Shown in pieces: positions 16,084-24,797 of a DNA stretch of 64,000 nt. Positions within the stretch are counted from its first letter, which is position 1. Each line of letters starts with the position of its first letter. This DNA comes from Puerhibacterium puerhi. GTDB taxonomy: Bacteria > Actinomycetota > Actinomycetes > Actinomycetales > Cellulomonadaceae. The notes below the pieces were generated by a model. The model did no database searches. It was not told where the DNA came from and saw only the letters and a list, made by a program, of their open reading frames with translations. The stretch covers positions 124,001 to 188,000 of the forward strand of contig NZ_WUWN01000002.1 in assembly GCF_009846865.1 (NCBI RefSeq). Reading direction: 5' to 3'. Made by a program: the position numbers and the translations under genes.

Positions 16084-17502
16084 ATGTACTTCAGTGAATC
16101 TGTGGGTGTTAAGTATCAGTCCTCATTCGACTGGTTTGATCCCGTTCTTGACACTGATACGCAGCTTTTCGTCGACCCGTTCCTCATTTACGAAGAGTCC
16201 TCAGGTGTTTGGGCGGACGCGCATGACGAACTCATCGGATATTTCCAAGCTGCGTTCGAACTGCTCGCCCCTGCGTGGGACAAGCCTCACGATCAGCGCT
16301 ACAGGCGCACCGAGACGGTTATGACCTTTCCAGAGCCGAAGGAATTCGGCCTCGGCTTTGTAGCTGAGGGTCAGGATGGCGCTGGCACGGCGTCAGGGTT
16401 CGCCCGGTTGATTGTTGCTGCAATGGCAGAGGCCATCGCGCGAGGCCTTGAGGACATGTCGCACTTCGAGGAGCTGGGGCTCCTTGTGCCGGGTATCGGC
16501 CGGGACAGGATTTCCGACATCACTTGCAACATTCTTAAGCACCGGTTCATTAAGTACACGCAAGACGTGTGCATCAATCTTGGGATTGAGATGCAGGAGG
16601 TGGAGGTGGCAAGCGCGGCGCTCGATCCCATTCGACGCCGCCGTGTCCCTCGAACCCACTGGTTGCCCGTGAACAAGATCACCGGCCGGCCGGTGATCCT
16701 CACGCCGAAGCGGTTCCTGCGTGAACTGCCAACCCTCAATGCCCGGGACTGGTGGCACTTCGCTGAGCACGACCTACGTGCTGACGTAAACCTCGACATC
16801 AGCCTCAGTGTCGACAAGAAGTTGATAATTGACCTGGCGAGGAGTCACGCCGAGAAGGTTCGAGAGTGGACGGAGAAGCGCGAGGACCAGCCGTCCTACC
16901 CTTACAAGGTCGATCGCGACCCGGCGGGTCTTCACAACTGGCTTCGCATGGCTCAGAAGTTCGTCGCTGACAATCCGATCTCATATGCCGTCACTGACGC
17001 TGATTCGCTCGACGTCTTCATTGGGAAGATCATAGATTACTTCCGCCAGTTCGTTGAGTTGCAGGGCGGCTGGAGACTTTTGTGGAACGATGACAACGGC
17101 AAGCCCAAGCGGGAAACTTCGATTCAACTCCTATTTAAGGGGATCGTGCAGGCGCAATGCGCCGCGAACGGAGTGATGCTCGACCGGGAGGTTGAACTGG
17201 GGCGAGGCCCTGTCGACTTCGTCATCTCGACGAGTGCCGCCCAGCGGGTCCTGCTGGAGGTTAAGAGAGTCAGCAGCAATAAGCTGATCGACGGGCTAAC
17301 CAAGCAACTGGTCTCCTACATCGAAAGTGACGGATGTGGGAGGGGCTGGTACCTCGCCGTGCGCTTCTACGACAGCGGCTCGGAGCTGCGGAAGGTTGAG
17401 ATGCTCCGGGCGGCGACGAAGGACGCAAGGCAAGAGAGCGGATTTGACCTCAAGACGGCGGTAGTGGACGCGACCCGTAAGAAGTCGGCCAGCAAACTGT
17501 GA
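16084..17502 (+). CDS. Large hypothetical protein with C-terminal PD-(D/E)XK nuclease motif
   Basis: Family not recognised by name; 472 residues. Near the C terminus, Asp378 (GRGPVDFVIS) and Glu392-x-Lys394 (LLEVKRV) form a PD-(D/E)XK arrangement, the active site of many restriction-type nucleases, with Glu residues just ahead. The N terminus (SESVGVKYQSSFDWFDP, then DTQLFVDPFL) and the large middle region are conserved-looking but of unknown role. ATG 16084 follows AAAGGG. Codon use is clearly unlike the neighbours: the first 60 bases are about 40% G+C and the gene is well below 65%. It stands alone before the MazG/helicase pair, so a defence nuclease is plausible but unproven. Confidence 0.7.
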   Translation: MYFSESVGVKYQSSFDWFDPVLDTDTQLFVDPFLIYEESSGVWADAHDELIGYFQAAFELLAPAWDKPHDQRYRRTETVMTFPEPKEFGLGFVAEGQDGAGTASGFARLIVAAMAEAIARGLEDMSHFEELGLLVPGIGRDRISDITCNILKHRFIKYTQDVCINLGIEMQEVEVASAALDPIRRRRVPRTHWLPVNKITGRPVILTPKRFLRELPTLNARDWWHFAEHDLRADVNLDISLSVDKKLIIDLARSHAEKVREWTEKREDQPSYPYKVDRDPAGLHNWLRMAQKFVADNPISYAVTDADSLDVFIGKIIDYFRQFVELQGGWRLLWNDDNGKPKRETSIQLLFKGIVQAQCAANGVMLDREVELGRGPVDFVISTSAAQRVLLEVKRVSSNKLIDGLTKQLVSYIESDGCGRGWYLAVRFYDSGSELRKVEMLRAATKDARQESGFDLKTAVVDATRKKSASKL

Positions 17503-17836
17503 GGTCGTGCTTGTTCTAGTTCGTCACAAGCTGCACCGCCTAGGGCAGCCCCTTCTGTGCGCCACCATCCCGGGTGGCCAGGCGGGCGTCGTCGCGAAAG
17601 CGCGACGCCCACCGGCGGGTACCCGGTACATATTCGGCGGGTGCCCAGAGTGCTCTCCTGAGAGGGCGCTGTCGGTGGCGCGCCCAGGCTTCCTGCCGTC
17701 GCTGAGGTCCCAAGTACCGTAGGCGGCGGCCGTACCTGTACCCGACAGCGAGAGCGGCGTCCTGTGCGGTCTACTCGTCGATGGCGGCTGGGCTGGCTCG
17801 GGATCCGGTCCGGCCGGCCGTGCTACGTTCCAGGCC
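17503..17836. other. Gene-free stretch within the island
   Basis: These 334 bases separate the nuclease-like gene from the MazG-like gene. Short frames on both strands have no plausible start, codon bias or recognisable product. The region presumably contains the promoter of the downstream pair; no clear -10/-35 pair stands out. Confidence 0.45.
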
Positions 17837-18157
17837 ATGCCCGACGCCGCTGTACTTCAGGCACTGAGAGCCTTCGTCGCCGAACGCGACTGGGGCCGGT
17901 TCCACTCGCCCGAGAACTTGGCGAAGAGCATCTCGATCGAGGCGGCCGAGCTCCTGGAGTGCTTCCAGTGGGGCCCCGACTTCACCGCCGACGAGGTCAG
18001 GTCCGAGCTCGCGGACGTGCTGACCTACTGCATCCTGCTGGCTGACAAGCTGGGCATGGACGTCGACCAGATCGTCCTCGACAAGCTCGCCGTCACCGCG
18101 AAGAAGTACCCCGTCGAAAAGGCCCGCGGGCGGAGCACGAAGTATGACGCGCTTTAG
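17837..18157 (+). CDS. MazG-like nucleotide pyrophosphohydrolase
   Basis: Small all-helical NTP pyrophosphohydrolase, 106 residues, expected to hydrolyse (d)NTPs to monophosphates plus PPi. Metal-binding motifs are visible: E35-x-x-E38 (SIEAAELLE) and E57-x-x-D60 (SELADVLTY). The N-terminal FHSPENLAKSI and the C-terminal KYPVEKARGRSTKYD segments are typical of the short MazG-like/dCTPase-related group. Its last 14 bases overlap the next gene, so the two are probably co-translated. Composition is intermediate between the island and core. Confidence 0.88.
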   Translation: MPDAAVLQALRAFVAERDWGRFHSPENLAKSISIEAAELLECFQWGPDFTADEVRSELADVLTYCILLADKLGMDVDQIVLDKLAVTAKKYPVEKARGRSTKYDAL

Positions 18158-19877
18158 GGTCGAGCGGCTCCCGTTCGAGGCCAGCGCAGTCAGCGCGAAG
18201 CGGAGCGACGCGCGCCTCACGAACTGGCCGGTCGTCTACGCGATCGATGGTGACCGGGACGTGTACGTCGGTGAGACGCTGAACGCGGTCGCGCGCATGC
18301 GACAGCACCTGGACTCTCCTGACAAGGGGCACCTCCAGCGCATCCGGATCGTCATCGACGATTCGGCCAACAAGTCCGCGTGCCTGGACCTCGAGTCCCA
18401 CTTGATCAGGTGGTTCGCCGGCGATGGGCGCCTCCAGGTCTTGAACCGGAATTTCGGCATCGTCGACGCGGACTACTTCGATCGCGCGAAGTACCAAGAT
18501 GTCTTTCGCGAGGTGTTCGAGGAACTTCGGTCCGAAGGGCTGTTCACCCGCACGATCCCCGAGATCGAGAACAGCGACCTCTTCAAGCTCTCGCCGTTCA
18601 AGGCGCTCAATCATGACCAGGCGATCGCCGTCGAGGACATCCTTGAGGGTCTCTTCCAAGACCTCGACCAGGGCCGTGAGAGCACGATCGTCGTCCAGGG
18701 CGACCCGGGGACCGGCAAGACCATCGTCGGCATCTACTTGATGAAGCTGCTCCGCGACATCGAGCTCGCGGACGTGAGCGAGGCGATCAACACCGAGACG
18801 ATGTTCGGGGAGTTCTTCGCGCAGGGCTATCCGGAGCTGCTCAGAGATTTCAAGGTGGCCCTGGTGGTCCCGCAGCAGTCGCTCCGAACGTCGATCCAGG
18901 GGGTCTTCCGCCGCACCCCCGGCTTGAGCCAGAAGATGGTGCTCACTCCGTTCGAGGTCGGCGAGAGCGACGAAGATTTCGATCTCCTCATCGTCGATGA
19001 GACCCACAGGCTCAACCAGCGTGCGAGCCTTGCGTCAGGAGTGCTGAACGGGAAGTTTCCCCTCATCAATCAGCGGCTGTTCGGCCAGGATGACCGCTCG
19101 AAGACGCAGCTCGACTGGATCCGCGCCAAGAGCAGGCACCAGATCTTCCTGCTGGACTCGGCTCAGCGCGTCAGGCCTGCGGACCTGCCCAGCGACGCCC
19201 TGGAGGCTCTCGCCGAGGAGGCTCGGAGCTCCAAGCGGCTCTACCCGTTGTCGTCGCAGATGCGTGTCATCGCCGGTCAGGACTACATCGACTACGTGCG
19301 ACGGGTGCTCGCTGGCAAGGATCCTCGGCCGCAGCGGTTCGCTGGCTACGAGTTCCAGATGTTCGACAACCTCGCGGCAATGCGGGATGCGATCGCTGCA
19401 CGCGAGGCGGAGTACGGGCTCTCCCGGCTCGTCGCCGGCTACGCATTTGAGTGGAAGAGCAAGACCAGCCGCGACGCGTTCGACATCGAGCTCGACGGTG
19501 TCCGGATGGTGTGGAATCGCACGACGAAGGACTGGATCAACAGCGCCACTTCGGTGAACGAGGTCGGGTCCATCCACACGGTGCAGGGCTACGACCTCAA
19601 CTATGCCGGCGTGATCATCGGAGAGGACCTCCGGTACGACCCCCAGGCCAAGCGACTGTACTTCGATCGGTCGTCGTACCACGACGCGAAGGGGATGCAG
19701 AACAACCCTCAGCTAGGCATCACGTACAGCGACGACGATCTGCTGGAGTTCGTCACCAACATCTACTCGGTGCTGATGACGAGGGGCATGCGTGGAACCT
19801 TCGTCTACGTCGTCGACCCGGCGCTGAGGCAGTACCTCCGTAACTTCATCCCGAGTGCATCACCGCGCAGGGCGTAG
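18144..19877 (+). CDS. GIY-YIG nuclease fused to DUF2075 helicase-like ATPase
   Basis: Two-domain protein of 577 residues. N-terminal GIY-YIG-type endonuclease fold: VVY at 30-32, VYVGET at 40-45 and an Arg/His helix (ARMRQHL). DUF2075 superfamily 1-like ATPase: Walker A GDPGTGKT at 186-193, Walker B DETH at 285-288, a Gln/Arg sensor near SSQMR (about 375), and the C-terminal helicase motif VHTVQGYDLNYAGVIIG-like block with GSIHTVQG. ATG 18144 overlaps the MazG-like gene. The pair is likely to act on nucleic acid and nucleotide pools, as phage defence systems do; this role is inferred. G+C falls to about 57% near the 3' end. Confidence 0.85.
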   Translation: MTRFRVERLPFEASAVSAKRSDARLTNWPVVYAIDGDRDVYVGETLNAVARMRQHLDSPDKGHLQRIRIVIDDSANKSACLDLESHLIRWFAGDGRLQVLNRNFGIVDADYFDRAKYQDVFREVFEELRSEGLFTRTIPEIENSDLFKLSPFKALNHDQAIAVEDILEGLFQDLDQGRESTIVVQGDPGTGKTIVGIYLMKLLRDIELADVSEAINTETMFGEFFAQGYPELLRDFKVALVVPQQSLRTSIQGVFRRTPGLSQKMVLTPFEVGESDEDFDLLIVDETHRLNQRASLASGVLNGKFPLINQRLFGQDDRSKTQLDWIRAKSRHQIFLLDSAQRVRPADLPSDALEALAEEARSSKRLYPLSSQMRVIAGQDYIDYVRRVLAGKDPRPQRFAGYEFQMFDNLAAMRDAIAAREAEYGLSRLVAGYAFEWKSKTSRDAFDIELDGVRMVWNRTTKDWINSATSVNEVGSIHTVQGYDLNYAGVIIGEDLRYDPQAKRLYFDRSSYHDAKGMQNNPQLGITYSDDDLLEFVTNIYSVLMTRGMRGTFVYVVDPALRQYLRNFIPSASPRRA

Positions 19878-19909
19878 GCGCCGCGCACCAAGCTCGACCA
19901 CTACGCGCA

Positions 19910-19950
19910 CGAACGCCGCCTCGGTCCCGCGGGGGCCGAGGCGGCGTTCG
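19910..19950. terminator. Strong hairpin after the island helicase gene
   Basis: CGAACGCCGCCTCGG (19910-19924) pairs perfectly with 19936-19950 across an 11-base loop, 33 bases after the helicase stop. No T-run follows, which is common for actinobacterial terminators. It marks the end of the island transcript. Confidence 0.6.
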
Positions 19951-20018
19951 CGTGCCTAGGGGAGTGAAGTCCCGGAGGCGCCGGTCTCCCCGCGACCGAA
20001 TCGTGACCCGCGCCGCGC

Positions 20019-20047
20019 TGGACAAGTTCCTCCAGACGGAACTAAGG
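20019..20047 (+). promoter_or_regulatory. Possible promoter with inverted-repeat operator for the TRAP operon
   Basis: GTTCC (20026-20030) and GGAAC (20038-20042) form an inverted repeat with a 7-base spacer. It lies between a TGGACA -35-like element (20019-20024) and an ACTAAG -10-like element (20041-20046). A palindrome so placed could bind the IclR regulator encoded downstream. Based on pattern only. Confidence 0.3.
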
Positions 20048-20133
20048 TCCGTGCGGCGGAACACACCGGCACCGTTGCCCGGACCTCCGACGACGACGTC
20101 CGCCGCGCAGAGCCACTCGACGAGGAGTCACTC

Positions 20134-21165
20134 ATGAAGCGACGCAGCACCCTGTCCCTGCTGGCGCTGGCCAGCGTCTCGGCCCTCACGCTCGCCGCGT
20201 GCAGCAGCGGCGAGGCCACCGCCGGCGGCGAGGGCGGCGGCGGTGGCGGCGAGGCCGCCACCACGTTCAAGATCGCGTTCAACCAGAACGCCGAGCACCC
20301 GCAGGCGCAGGCGCTCACCGAGCTGGGGGAGAAGCTCTCCGAGGCCACCGACGGCAAGTACTCCGTCGAGGTCTACCCGGACGAGCTGCTGGGCGCGCAG
20401 GCCGACACCATCGAGCAGGTCCAGAGCGGCACCATCGAGATGGCCGTGGTGGCCGGCTCCCTGCTGGAGTCGTTCAACCCCGACTTCTCCGTGGTGAACC
20501 TGCCCTACCTGTACACCTCGGCCGAGCAGCAGATGACCGTGCTCAACGACGAGAGCATCACCGGCGAGCTCTTCGACTCCCTCGAGGGCGACAACATCGG
20601 CATCCTCGCCGCGTACCACGGCGGCGTGCGCAACGTGTACACCACCGACGGCCCCGTCAAGACGCCGGCCGACCTCGCGGGCCAGAAGATCCGCGTCATC
20701 GGCTCGGACACGAACGTCAAGATGATGGAGCTCATGGGCGGCGTCGGCACCCCCATGGACCAGGGCGAGGTCTACACCGCCATCCAGTCCGGCGTGCTCG
20801 ACGGCGCCGAGAACAACGAGCTCGTCTACTCCTCGATGGCGCACGACGAGGTCGCCCCGAACTACTCCAAGACCCAGCACCTGATGATGCCGGACTTCCT
20901 CATCGTCAACCCCACGGTGCTGGAGTCGATGGACGACGAGTCCCGCCAGGCGCTGGTGGACCTGGTCGCCGACTCGGTCGACACCGAGCTGACGCTGTTC
21001 GGCGAGGCGGTCGAGAAGGCCACCGCCGAGGCCGAGGCGGCCGGCGCCACGTTCACCGAGGTGGACGTCGACGCGTTCCGCGAGGCGGTGCTGCCGCTGC
21101 ACGAGCAGCTGGTCACCTCCGAGACCCAGCGCAAGGTCTACGACGCCATCATGGCCGCGGACTGA
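20134..21165 (+). CDS. dctP: TRAP transporter solute-binding lipoprotein (DctP family)
   Basis: Extracytoplasmic receptor of a tripartite ATP-independent periplasmic transporter, 343 residues. Signal peptide and lipobox LAAC (Cys23) are followed by a Gly-rich linker, then TFKIAFNQNAEHPQAQ and the conserved IRVIGSDTNVKMMELMG and PMDQGEVYTAIQSGVLDGAENN segments; the conserved Arg that binds ligand carboxylates is in KIRVIG. Presence of kduI and kduD downstream suggests uptake of a uronate or unsaturated uronic-acid product. ATG 20134 is well placed. Confidence 0.92.
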   Translation: MKRRSTLSLLALASVSALTLAACSSGEATAGGEGGGGGGEAATTFKIAFNQNAEHPQAQALTELGEKLSEATDGKYSVEVYPDELLGAQADTIEQVQSGTIEMAVVAGSLLESFNPDFSVVNLPYLYTSAEQQMTVLNDESITGELFDSLEGDNIGILAAYHGGVRNVYTTDGPVKTPADLAGQKIRVIGSDTNVKMMELMGGVGTPMDQGEVYTAIQSGVLDGAENNELVYSSMAHDEVAPNYSKTQHLMMPDFLIVNPTVLESMDDESRQALVDLVADSVDTELTLFGEAVEKATAEAEAAGATFTEVDVDAFREAVLPLHEQLVTSETQRKVYDAIMAAD

Positions 21166-21195
21166 CGCGCGCCCTTCCCTGAAGAGAGTCCCGGC

Positions 21196-21708
21196 ATGTC
21201 CCGAGTCAAGGCCGTCCTCGACGGCGTCCTGCGGGCGATCTGCGTGACCCTGTTCGCGCTGCTCGTCGTGCTGGTCACGTGGCAGGTGTTCACCCGGCTC
21301 GTCCTCGACAACCCCAACGTGTGGACCGAGGAGGCGGCCAAGAACGTCTTCATCTGGCTGAGCCTCATCGGCATCTCCATCGCCACGGGGGAGAAGGCCG
21401 ACGTGGTCATGGACTTCCTGGTGCGCAAGCTGCCCGTCGCGGGCCAGCGGGTCACCGAGTCCCTGGCCTACCTCGCCACGATCGCGTTCGTGCTGGTCGT
21501 CATGGTGTGGGGCGGCTGGCACCAGGCGTCCATGGCCTGGCACCAGACCCACCCCGTGCTGCCGCTCACGGCCGGCCAGCTCTACCTGGCCGTGCCCGTG
21601 GCCGGCGTGCTCATGGGCCTGTACCTGCTCTACCACCTGGCCAAGACGCTCACGCCGTCCTGGGCGGGCATCCCCGACATCGACCCCGAGGAGGAGGTGG
21701 AGGTATGA
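21196..21708 (+). CDS. dctQ: TRAP transporter small membrane subunit (DctQ family)
   Basis: Small integral-membrane subunit, 170 residues, with four predicted membrane segments (about 12-35, 48-68, 88-108, 128-150). WTEEAAKNVFIWLSLIG is the family's conserved segment (EEA-R/K). An acidic C-terminal tail (DIDPEEEVEV) ends in the next gene's ribosome binding site, and the stop overlaps the dctM start as ATGA. RBS GAAGAGAG precedes ATG 21196. Confidence 0.9.
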   Translation: MSRVKAVLDGVLRAICVTLFALLVVLVTWQVFTRLVLDNPNVWTEEAAKNVFIWLSLIGISIATGEKADVVMDFLVRKLPVAGQRVTESLAYLATIAFVLVVMVWGGWHQASMAWHQTHPVLPLTAGQLYLAVPVAGVLMGLYLLYHLAKTLTPSWAGIPDIDPEEEVEV

Positions 21709-23012
21709 CCTCGCCCGAGCTCATCGCCGCGATCCTCATCGGCGGCATGGTGATCCTGCTCGCCCTCGGCGCGCCGGTCAGCATCTCGATCGGCCTGCCG
21801 TCCGCGGTGAGCATGCTGCTGGTGCTCGGCACCGAGCGCGGCGCGCTCACCTCCGCCCAGCGCATGTTCAGCGGGGTCGACTCGTTCGCCCTGCTGGCCA
21901 TCCCGTTCTTCGTGCTGGCCGGCGTGATCATGAACAACGGCGGCATCGCCGCCCGGCTGATCAACCTCGCCAAGGTCGTGGTCGGCCGGGCACCCGCCCC
22001 GCTGGCGCAGACCAACGTCGCGGCCAACGTGCTGTTCGGCGCGGTCAGCGGCTCCGCCGTCGCCGCGGCGGCGGCCGTCGGCTCCACGATGGCGCCGATG
22101 CAGCGCAAGGAGGGCTACGACCGGGCCTTCGCCGCCGCGACCAACGTCGCCTCGGCCCCGGCCGGCATGCTCATCCCGCCGTCCAACACGCTGATCGTGT
22201 ACGCGCTGGCCAGCGGCGGCACCTCCATCGGGGCGCTGTTCATGGCCGGCTACGTGCCGGGCCTGCTGTGGGCCGCGGCCTGCTCCGTCGTCGTGTGGCT
22301 CTACGCCCGCAAGCACCCCGAGCTGACCGTGCGGCGCGAGGTCACCTGGCGCCAGACGGCCGCCACCGTGGTGCAGGCGCTGCCGAGCCTGGCGATGATC
22401 CTGCTGGTCATCGGCGGCATCGTGGCCGGCTGGTTCACGCCCACCGAGGGCTCGTGCATCGCCGTGGTGTACGCGCTGGTCCTCTCGGCGGTCTACCGCG
22501 GCTTCGGCCTCAAGGACCTGCCCGGCATCCTCTACCAGGCGTGCCGCACCAGCTCGGTGGTCATCTTCCTGATCGCCGTGTCGTCGATCATGTCCTGGGT
22601 CATGAGCTTCACGCGCATGCCGCAGCTGCTGGCCGAGTCGCTGTTCGGCTGGACCGACAACAAGGTCGTCGTGCTGCTGCTGATGATGCTGCTGCTGCTG
22701 ATCATCGGCATCCCGCTGGACGCCACCCCGGCGATCCTGATCTTCACGCCGATCTTCCTGCCGATCGCCGTCTCCTACGGCATCGACCCGGTGCACTTCG
22801 GGATCATGCTCGTGTTCAACCTGTCGATCGCGGTGATCTCGCCGCCGTCGGCGCCGGTCCTGTTCGTCGGCGCGCAGGTCGCCGGCGCGCGGCTCGAGCC
22901 GGTCATCAAGTGGCTCATGCCGTTCTTCCTGGTGCTCATCGCGATGCTCTTCCTCATCGTGTTCGTGCCCGACCTGACCATGTGGCTGCCGAGGCTCACC
23001 GGCCTCGCCTGA
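21705..23012 (+). CDS. dctM: TRAP transporter large membrane subunit (DctM family)
   Basis: Ion-coupled transport channel of the TRAP system, 435 residues and about twelve hydrophobic segments. Family features visible: FALLAIPFFVLAG, GAVSGSAVAAAAAVGS, the PPSNTLIVYALASGG segment, TPTEGSCIAVVYAL and PLDATPAILIFTPIFLP. It overlaps dctQ at ATGA. With DctP and DctQ it makes a complete sodium- or proton-driven importer for an organic acid. Confidence 0.93.
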   Translation: MTSPELIAAILIGGMVILLALGAPVSISIGLPSAVSMLLVLGTERGALTSAQRMFSGVDSFALLAIPFFVLAGVIMNNGGIAARLINLAKVVVGRAPAPLAQTNVAANVLFGAVSGSAVAAAAAVGSTMAPMQRKEGYDRAFAAATNVASAPAGMLIPPSNTLIVYALASGGTSIGALFMAGYVPGLLWAAACSVVVWLYARKHPELTVRREVTWRQTAATVVQALPSLAMILLVIGGIVAGWFTPTEGSCIAVVYALVLSAVYRGFGLKDLPGILYQACRTSSVVIFLIAVSSIMSWVMSFTRMPQLLAESLFGWTDNKVVVLLLMMLLLLIIGIPLDATPAILIFTPIFLPIAVSYGIDPVHFGIMLVFNLSIAVISPPSAPVLFVGAQVAGARLEPVIKWLMPFFLVLIAMLFLIVFVPDLTMWLPRLTGLA

Positions 23013-23100
23013 CGGGCCACCACCTGCACAGTCGCCACCGGCCGCGGTGGCCCGCCCCCGCCCCGCGCGGGCCACCGCCCCCACCCCCGAAGGAGCGTCC

Positions 23101-23931
23101 ATGGAACAGCGCTACGCGACCAGCCCCGAGCACGTGCGCACCATGACCACCGACGAGCTGCGCGAGCGGTTCCTCGTGACCGACCTGTTCGTGCCCGGCC
23201 AGGTCAACGCCGTCTACACCCACCACGACCGGGTCGTGCTGGGCGGCGCGGTGCCGACGTCGGACCCGCTGCCGCTGCCCACCTACGACGAGATCCGCTC
23301 GCAGTACTTCTGCGAGCACCGCGAGCTCGGCGTGGTCAACGTCGGCGCGGCCGGCACCGTGAACGTCGACGGCGAGAAGCACGAGCTCGCCCACGGCGCG
23401 TGCCTGTACGTGGGCCGCGGGGCGCGCGACGTGGTGTTCACGTCCGACGACGCCGCCGAGCCCGCCGCGTTCTACCTGTTCAGCGCGCCGGCGCACGCCG
23501 CGTACCCGACCACGCTGGTGCGCCCGGGCGAGGGCACGGTGCGCGAGCTGGGCGACCAGCTCACCTCCAACCGCCGCACGCTCAACCAGTACATCCACGC
23601 GGACGGCGTCAAGAGCTGCCAGATCGTCATGGGCGTGACCACGCTGCACCCGGGCAGCATGTGGAACACCCTGCCGGCGCACACCCACGACCGGCGCACG
23701 GAGTGCTACCTGTACTTCGACCTGCCGGCCGACGCCCGGGTGGTGCACCTGATGGGCCGCCCGGACGAGACCCGGCACCTGGTGGTCGCGGACAAGGAGG
23801 CGGTCATCTCGCCGAGCTGGTCGGTGCACTCCGGCGTGGGAACCGCCGCCTACTCGTTCGTCTGGGCCATGGCCGGAGAGAATCAGACGTTCGACGACAT
23901 GGACGGCTTCCCCGTGACCGCGATGCGGTAG
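23101..23931 (+). CDS. kduI: 5-dehydro-4-deoxy-D-glucuronate isomerase
   Basis: Cupin-fold isomerase of the pectin/alginate/glycosaminoglycan pathway; converts 5-keto-4-deoxyuronate to 2,5-diketo-3-deoxygluconate in the cytoplasm. 276 residues, the usual length. Zinc ligands line up as His194, His196, Glu201 (LPAHTHDRRTECYLYF) and His243 (WSVHSG). GAAGGAG precedes ATG 23101. The next step is made by KduD, encoded nearby. Confidence 0.95.
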   Translation: MEQRYATSPEHVRTMTTDELRERFLVTDLFVPGQVNAVYTHHDRVVLGGAVPTSDPLPLPTYDEIRSQYFCEHRELGVVNVGAAGTVNVDGEKHELAHGACLYVGRGARDVVFTSDDAAEPAAFYLFSAPAHAAYPTTLVRPGEGTVRELGDQLTSNRRTLNQYIHADGVKSCQIVMGVTTLHPGSMWNTLPAHTHDRRTECYLYFDLPADARVVHLMGRPDETRHLVVADKEAVISPSWSVHSGVGTAAYSFVWAMAGENQTFDDMDGFPVTAMR

Positions 23932-23963
23932 GGCGGCCGCGATGAGCACGAGGTGGGAGCGGA

Positions 23964-24746
23964 ATGGCCACGGACACGAGCGCGATCTCGCCGGCGCGCG
24001 GCACGGCGAACGCCAGCGAGAAGACCCTGATCGTGCTCGAGGCGGCGCTGCGGCACGAGCGGTTCTCCGACGTCGTCGCGGCCACCGGGCTGGCGAAGGC
24101 CACGGCGCACCGCATCCTCACCACGCTCATCGACCACGAGTTCCTCGTGCTGGTCGGGCACCGCTACCAGCCGGGCCCCACCCTGCTGTCCCTGGCCGGC
24201 CGGGCGCTGGAGAACATCGACATCTCCGCGATCGCCCAGCCGTTCGTGGACGAGCTGGTGGGCCGCGTGCACTGCACGGTGCACGTGGGCGCGGCCAACG
24301 GCGACGAGGTGATCTACCTGATCCGCTCGGACTCCGACAAGCCGTACCGGATGCCGTCGCGGGTGGGGCACGCCATCCCCATGCACTCCTCGGGGATCGG
24401 CAAGAGCATCCTCGCCGACCAGTCCGACGACGCGGTGCGCCGCTACGCCGCGCGCACCGGGCTGCCGGCCCGCACGGAGTACACGCTCACCGACGTCGAG
24501 GCGCTGCTGGCCGAGCTGCGCGAGGCGCGCGAGCGCGGCTTCACCCTCGACCAGGGGGAGAACGCGCCGGGCGTGGTCTGCGTGGCCGCGCCGGTGCGCG
24601 ACCACACCGGCCGCGCCAAGTACGGCGTGAGCATCTCGTCCCTCGCGGTGGAGCACAGCCGCGACGACCTCGTGGCGATGGCGCCCGACGCCATCGCCAC
24701 CGCCGAGGCGATCTCCCGGTCGCTCGGCTACACCCCACATCGCTGA
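23964..24746 (+). CDS. IclR-family transcriptional regulator
   Basis: DNA-binding regulator, 260 residues. N-terminal winged helix-turn-helix at about 15-75 (FSDVVAATGLAKATAHRILTTL) and C-terminal effector domain at about 85-250 (GRVHCTVHVG, MHSSGIGKSILA, GVSISSLAVEHS). The gene lies within the uronate locus; KdgR-type IclR regulators control such pathways, so it probably responds to 2-keto-3-deoxygluconate or a relative. A possible operator is at 20026-20042. Confidence 0.9.
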   Translation: MATDTSAISPARGTANASEKTLIVLEAALRHERFSDVVAATGLAKATAHRILTTLIDHEFLVLVGHRYQPGPTLLSLAGRALENIDISAIAQPFVDELVGRVHCTVHVGAANGDEVIYLIRSDSDKPYRMPSRVGHAIPMHSSGIGKSILADQSDDAVRRYAARTGLPARTEYTLTDVEALLAELREARERGFTLDQGENAPGVVCVAAPVRDHTGRAKYGVSISSLAVEHSRDDLVAMAPDAIATAEAISRSLGYTPHR

Positions 24747-24797
24747 CCAGCCGGCCGCACCACGACGTGCGCCGGCGACGGAGGAACGACCCTCGCC

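Noticed and set aside
17524-17838. Minus-strand frame in the gap before the MazG-like gene
   Set aside because: Low-complexity Pro/Arg/Ser product, no ribosome binding site, no recognisable homology.
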